From Acidimicrobiia bacterium (lineage in GTDB: Bacteria > Actinomycetota > Acidimicrobiia > Spongiisociales > UBA5794): a stretch of DNA of 23,174 nt. The DNA is taken from the NCBI GenBank assembly GCA_013695075.1, contig JACDBE010000032.1:1-23174 (forward strand). Reading direction: 5' to 3'. Below, in pieces: positions 20,848 through 23,174 of the stretch; position 1 is the stretch's first letter; each line of letters begins with the position of its first letter. The position numbers and the translations under genes were made by a program. The notes under the pieces were generated by a model. The model made no database searches. It was not told the DNA's origin and was given only the letters and a program-made list of their open reading frames with translations.

Positions 20848-21384
20848 TCACGCCGGCCCACCCCCGTCGCCGCCGGTCTCGTCGTCGACGCCACCGCCGC
20901 TGCCAGTGGCGTCGGGACCGTCGCCGCGTTGGAAATGGTGGGCAACCACCTCCAGCCGGCTGCGCCGCCCCTCGGGCCCCTCCCAGAACCGTCGCCGGAT
21001 GTTGCCGGTGAACCAGACACGATCTCCCCGCAGCGGAGGGTCGGCGATGAGGTCGTCTGGCGGTTCCCACATGGTGACCGGGATGACGTCCACCCGCCGC
21101 CGCGGTTGGCTCAGCCGGACGGTGACCAGGAACCGAACCAGGGTGGTTCCGGACTCCAGGGTGCGGGACTCGGGGTCGGCGGAGAGGCGGCCGGCGATGA
21201 CGACCAGGTTGATGTCCACCGGGTCCGTCTGCTTGTTGTCGCCGCCGGTCCCTTCCTGCGGCTCGGGATCGGCCGCCGGGTTGGTCGAGGTTCCAGGCGG
21301 CGACGAAGGTTCACCGCCGCTCCCAGCGCCGGGGCTGGCGTCGTCTGTCGTGGTCGGATCGGGTCGTTGTTTGGTCCGCGGCAT
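20848..21384 (-). CDS. Single-stranded DNA-binding protein-like, with N-terminal extension
   Basis: A 178-residue protein with one OB fold at about residues 55-155: INLVVIAGRLSADPESRTLESGTTLVRFLVTVR, then VDVIPVTMW and GDRVWFTGNIRRRFWEG, as in actinobacterial second-copy SSBs. About 55 residues rich in Pro, Gly, Ser and acidic residues precede it, where normal SSBs have nothing. The C-terminus (GGGVDDETGGDGGGPA) is acidic but lacks the DDDIPF-like tip that binds partner proteins. It is therefore unlikely to be the main replication SSB. ATG 21384 is preferred over 21390 because AGGGAG is then spaced six bases away. A TAGGTT at 21427-21432 may be its -10. Confidence 0.8.
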   Translation of the reverse strand: MPRTKQRPDPTTTDDASPGAGSGGEPSSPPGTSTNPAADPEPQEGTGGDNKQTDPVDINLVVIAGRLSADPESRTLESGTTLVRFLVTVRLSQPRRRVDVIPVTMWEPPDDLIADPPLRGDRVWFTGNIRRRFWEGPEGRRSRLEVVAHHFQRGDGPDATGSGGGVDDETGGDGGGPA

Positions 21385-21456
21385 GTGCATCTCCCTGTCG
21401 GTGGGGAGGTGCGGGGACTGCTCGACAACCTATCTGCGGGGTGTGACAAGAACGCG

Positions 21457-22413
21457 TCACCCCCTGGCGATGAGTGCCTCCAGCTCGTCGATCCCCGGAA
21501 AGGCGGCGTCGTTGGACAGGATCGCCGAACGGATCTCGCTGGCGCGGGCGGTGTCGCCGCGCAGGGCGGCGACGCGGGCAGCCACGTACCACACCCTCAG
21601 GTCCTCCTCGAAGGGCTTGCCCCCCAGCGAGCGGGGTGCCACCAGTGCCCAGGCTCCGTCGAGATCGCCCCGGTCGATCAGGTGCGAGGCGTAGACCACC
21701 CGACCCTCCTTGAGCACGGCCGGCTTACCCCCGCGCTGTTGCAGCGTCTCCCAGGCGGCATCCACGTCGCGGTGGCGACCCAGCGCCCGCAGCGTGTCCA
21801 TCTCCACCGGCAGGTGGGTGGTTTCGCCGGCAAGGCGCCGGTAGGCGCGCAACTCGGTGAGCGCCGTGTGCCAGTCTCCGGCGCGGTACGCATCCACTCC
21901 CAACGTCTCCCGCACGGTTGCGTCACGGGGAGCAAGCTCCTTGGCCTGGGCGGCGTGACGGACCGCCCGCTTGAAGGCTCCCTTCTCCAGTGCGTCCGAT
22001 GCCTCACCCAACGCCTCGAGGGCGGCCGGTACCCGCTGGGGAGGGGTGACCCTGGCGAGATCCTCGATGACCCAGTTGGGCAGGTTGACGGCGGCACCGC
22101 TGAGGTCGCGCCGGCGTCTGGCCGCATCCGGAGCACCGCCGCCAGCACCGTCGGAGCGGCGCAACCCGGGACCACCGCCGGACTGCTCGGAGCGCCCGGA
22201 CCGTTGCCCCCCCTTTCGGTCATCCCTTCGGTCATCGCCGGAGTTGCGGGAACGGCTGGCGGAGTCTCGTCCCCCGGCTGAGGGAATGCCCCCGCCCCGT
22301 CGGCGTTCCCCGCTGCCGGCAGGCTTGCCCTTGGCGGAGTCGCCTCGACTCGAGCCGCCGGGGCTGCGTCTTCGGCCGCCACCGGCGCTCGATCTGTTGG
22401 GCTGATCGGTCAT
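21457..22413 (-). CDS. TPR-like protein with a disordered Arg/Gly/Ser-rich N-terminus
   Basis: A 318-residue protein. The first 105 or so residues are low-complexity and very basic (RRSPGG, GERRRGGG, DDRRDDRKGGQRSG), expected to be disordered and possibly nucleic-acid-binding. From LPNWVIEDLARVTPPQRV onward it is helical with TPR-like pairs: ALEKGAFKRAVRHAAQAKELAPRDATVRETLGVDAYRAGDWHTALTELRAYRRL, and later RGDLDGAWALV and RVWYVAARVAALRGDTARASEIRSAIL. No enzymatic motif is seen; a scaffold role is likely. AGGAG lies six bases before ATG 22413, with GATAAT further upstream. It is directly downstream of an rRNA terminator. The function is not recognised. Confidence 0.8.
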   Translation of the reverse strand: MTDQPNRSSAGGGRRRSPGGSSRGDSAKGKPAGSGERRRGGGIPSAGGRDSASRSRNSGDDRRDDRKGGQRSGRSEQSGGGPGLRRSDGAGGGAPDAARRRRDLSGAAVNLPNWVIEDLARVTPPQRVPAALEALGEASDALEKGAFKRAVRHAAQAKELAPRDATVRETLGVDAYRAGDWHTALTELRAYRRLAGETTHLPVEMDTLRALGRHRDVDAAWETLQQRGGKPAVLKEGRVVYASHLIDRGDLDGAWALVAPRSLGGKPFEEDLRVWYVAARVAALRGDTARASEIRSAILSNDAAFPGIDELEALIARG

Positions 22414-22436
22414 GTTGCGCTCCTGTGGGTCCCGGC

Positions 22437-22442
22437 ATTATC
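22437..22442 (-). promoter_or_regulatory. Candidate -10 box of the TPR gene
   Basis: GATAAT on the minus strand, 23 bases upstream of ATG 22413 and just after the rRNA terminator hairpin. A matching -35 would fall in the hairpin arm and is poor. Confidence 0.35.
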
Positions 22443-22456
22443 GCCGACCGCTGACG

Positions 22457-22494
22457 CAGACGAGGGGCCGCTGGTGAAAACGGCCCCTCGTCTG
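22457..22494 (-). terminator. rRNA operon terminator hairpin
   Basis: CAGACGAGGGGCCG and CGGCCCCTCGTCTG are perfect 14-bp arms around a 10-base loop. The stem begins eight bases past the 3' end of 5S rRNA. It lacks a trailing T-run on the minus strand, but the stem length and position make it the operon terminator. Confidence 0.75.
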
Positions 22495-22501
22495 GGTGAT
22501 G

Positions 22502-22618
<117 letters not shown>

Positions 22619-22681
22619 CGAGCCGAGAGCCCTTGAGCCCTCCATAGCGAGCACGAGAGAGTCGTAGGTATTCAAACCCAA

Positions 22682-23174
<493 letters not shown>

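Noticed and set aside
22619..22681. tRNA or small RNA in the 23S-5S spacer
   Set aside because: About 60 bases with no cloverleaf; ordinary processing spacer.

Overview
This 23 kb window is high-GC, densely packed bacterial chromosome. I read it as an actinomycetote, possibly Acidimicrobiia-like; the class is inference. The reasons are high GC with many GTG starts, the conserved actinobacterial trio MSMEG_4193-type phosphatase / DUF3090 / SCO1664, repeated TANNNT boxes 6-8 bases upstream of start codons (a leaderless-promoter signature), and the appearance of the rRNA genes. No tRNA, CRISPR array or insertion sequence was seen.

Layout, left to right. (1) 1-1528 (+): the end of glucose-6-phosphate isomerase overlaps a GH1 beta-glucosidase. 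(2) 1540-2091 (+): a Phd/RelE toxin-antitoxin pair with a palindrome at its start. (3) 2121-6905 (+): a tightly overlapped histidine-degradation operon hutU-hutF-hutI, whose last gene is a peptide-deformylase homologue overlapping hutI by one base. No hutG or hutH is present. (4) 6934-9876: an accessory patch with vapBC (-), a frameshifted META-domain gene (+), a Rid-family gene and a HAD phosphatase (-), and a decayed mazF with a possible partner antitoxin (-). (5) 10089-13749 (-): the phenylacetyl-CoA epoxidase operon paaABCDE, with a repressible-looking promoter and a paaB that has no canonical start codon. (6) 13763-15842 (-): overlapping DUF2087, SURF1 and AlaX-like genes. (7) 15870-17192: a fragment of an amino-acid ABC transporter ATPase (-), a DUF1304 membrane protein (-) and a VOC/PhnB-like protein (+). 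(8) 17313-19094 (+): the phosphatase / DUF3090 / SCO1664 trio. (9) 19271-22442 (-): a gamma-glutamyltransferase-like protein, an atypical SSB and a TPR protein. (10) 22457-23174 (-): the end of an rRNA operon (23S 3' part, 5S, strong terminator hairpin).

How the genes work together. The hut genes convert urocanate to N-formylglutamate. The missing last step, removal of formate, could be done by the co-translated deformylase homologue. The paa genes encode the oxygenase that epoxidises phenylacetyl-CoA. Their promoter has a perfect 16-bp palindrome in its spacer that matches the known PaaR (TetR-family) operator consensus. Three type II toxin-antitoxin loci, one of them degenerate, and two further broken genes sit in the gaps between the metabolic operons. 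No dramatic new multi-gene system is evident. The strongest leads are the deformylase in the hut operon, the AUC-start paaB, the paa operator architecture and the traceable decay of mazF.
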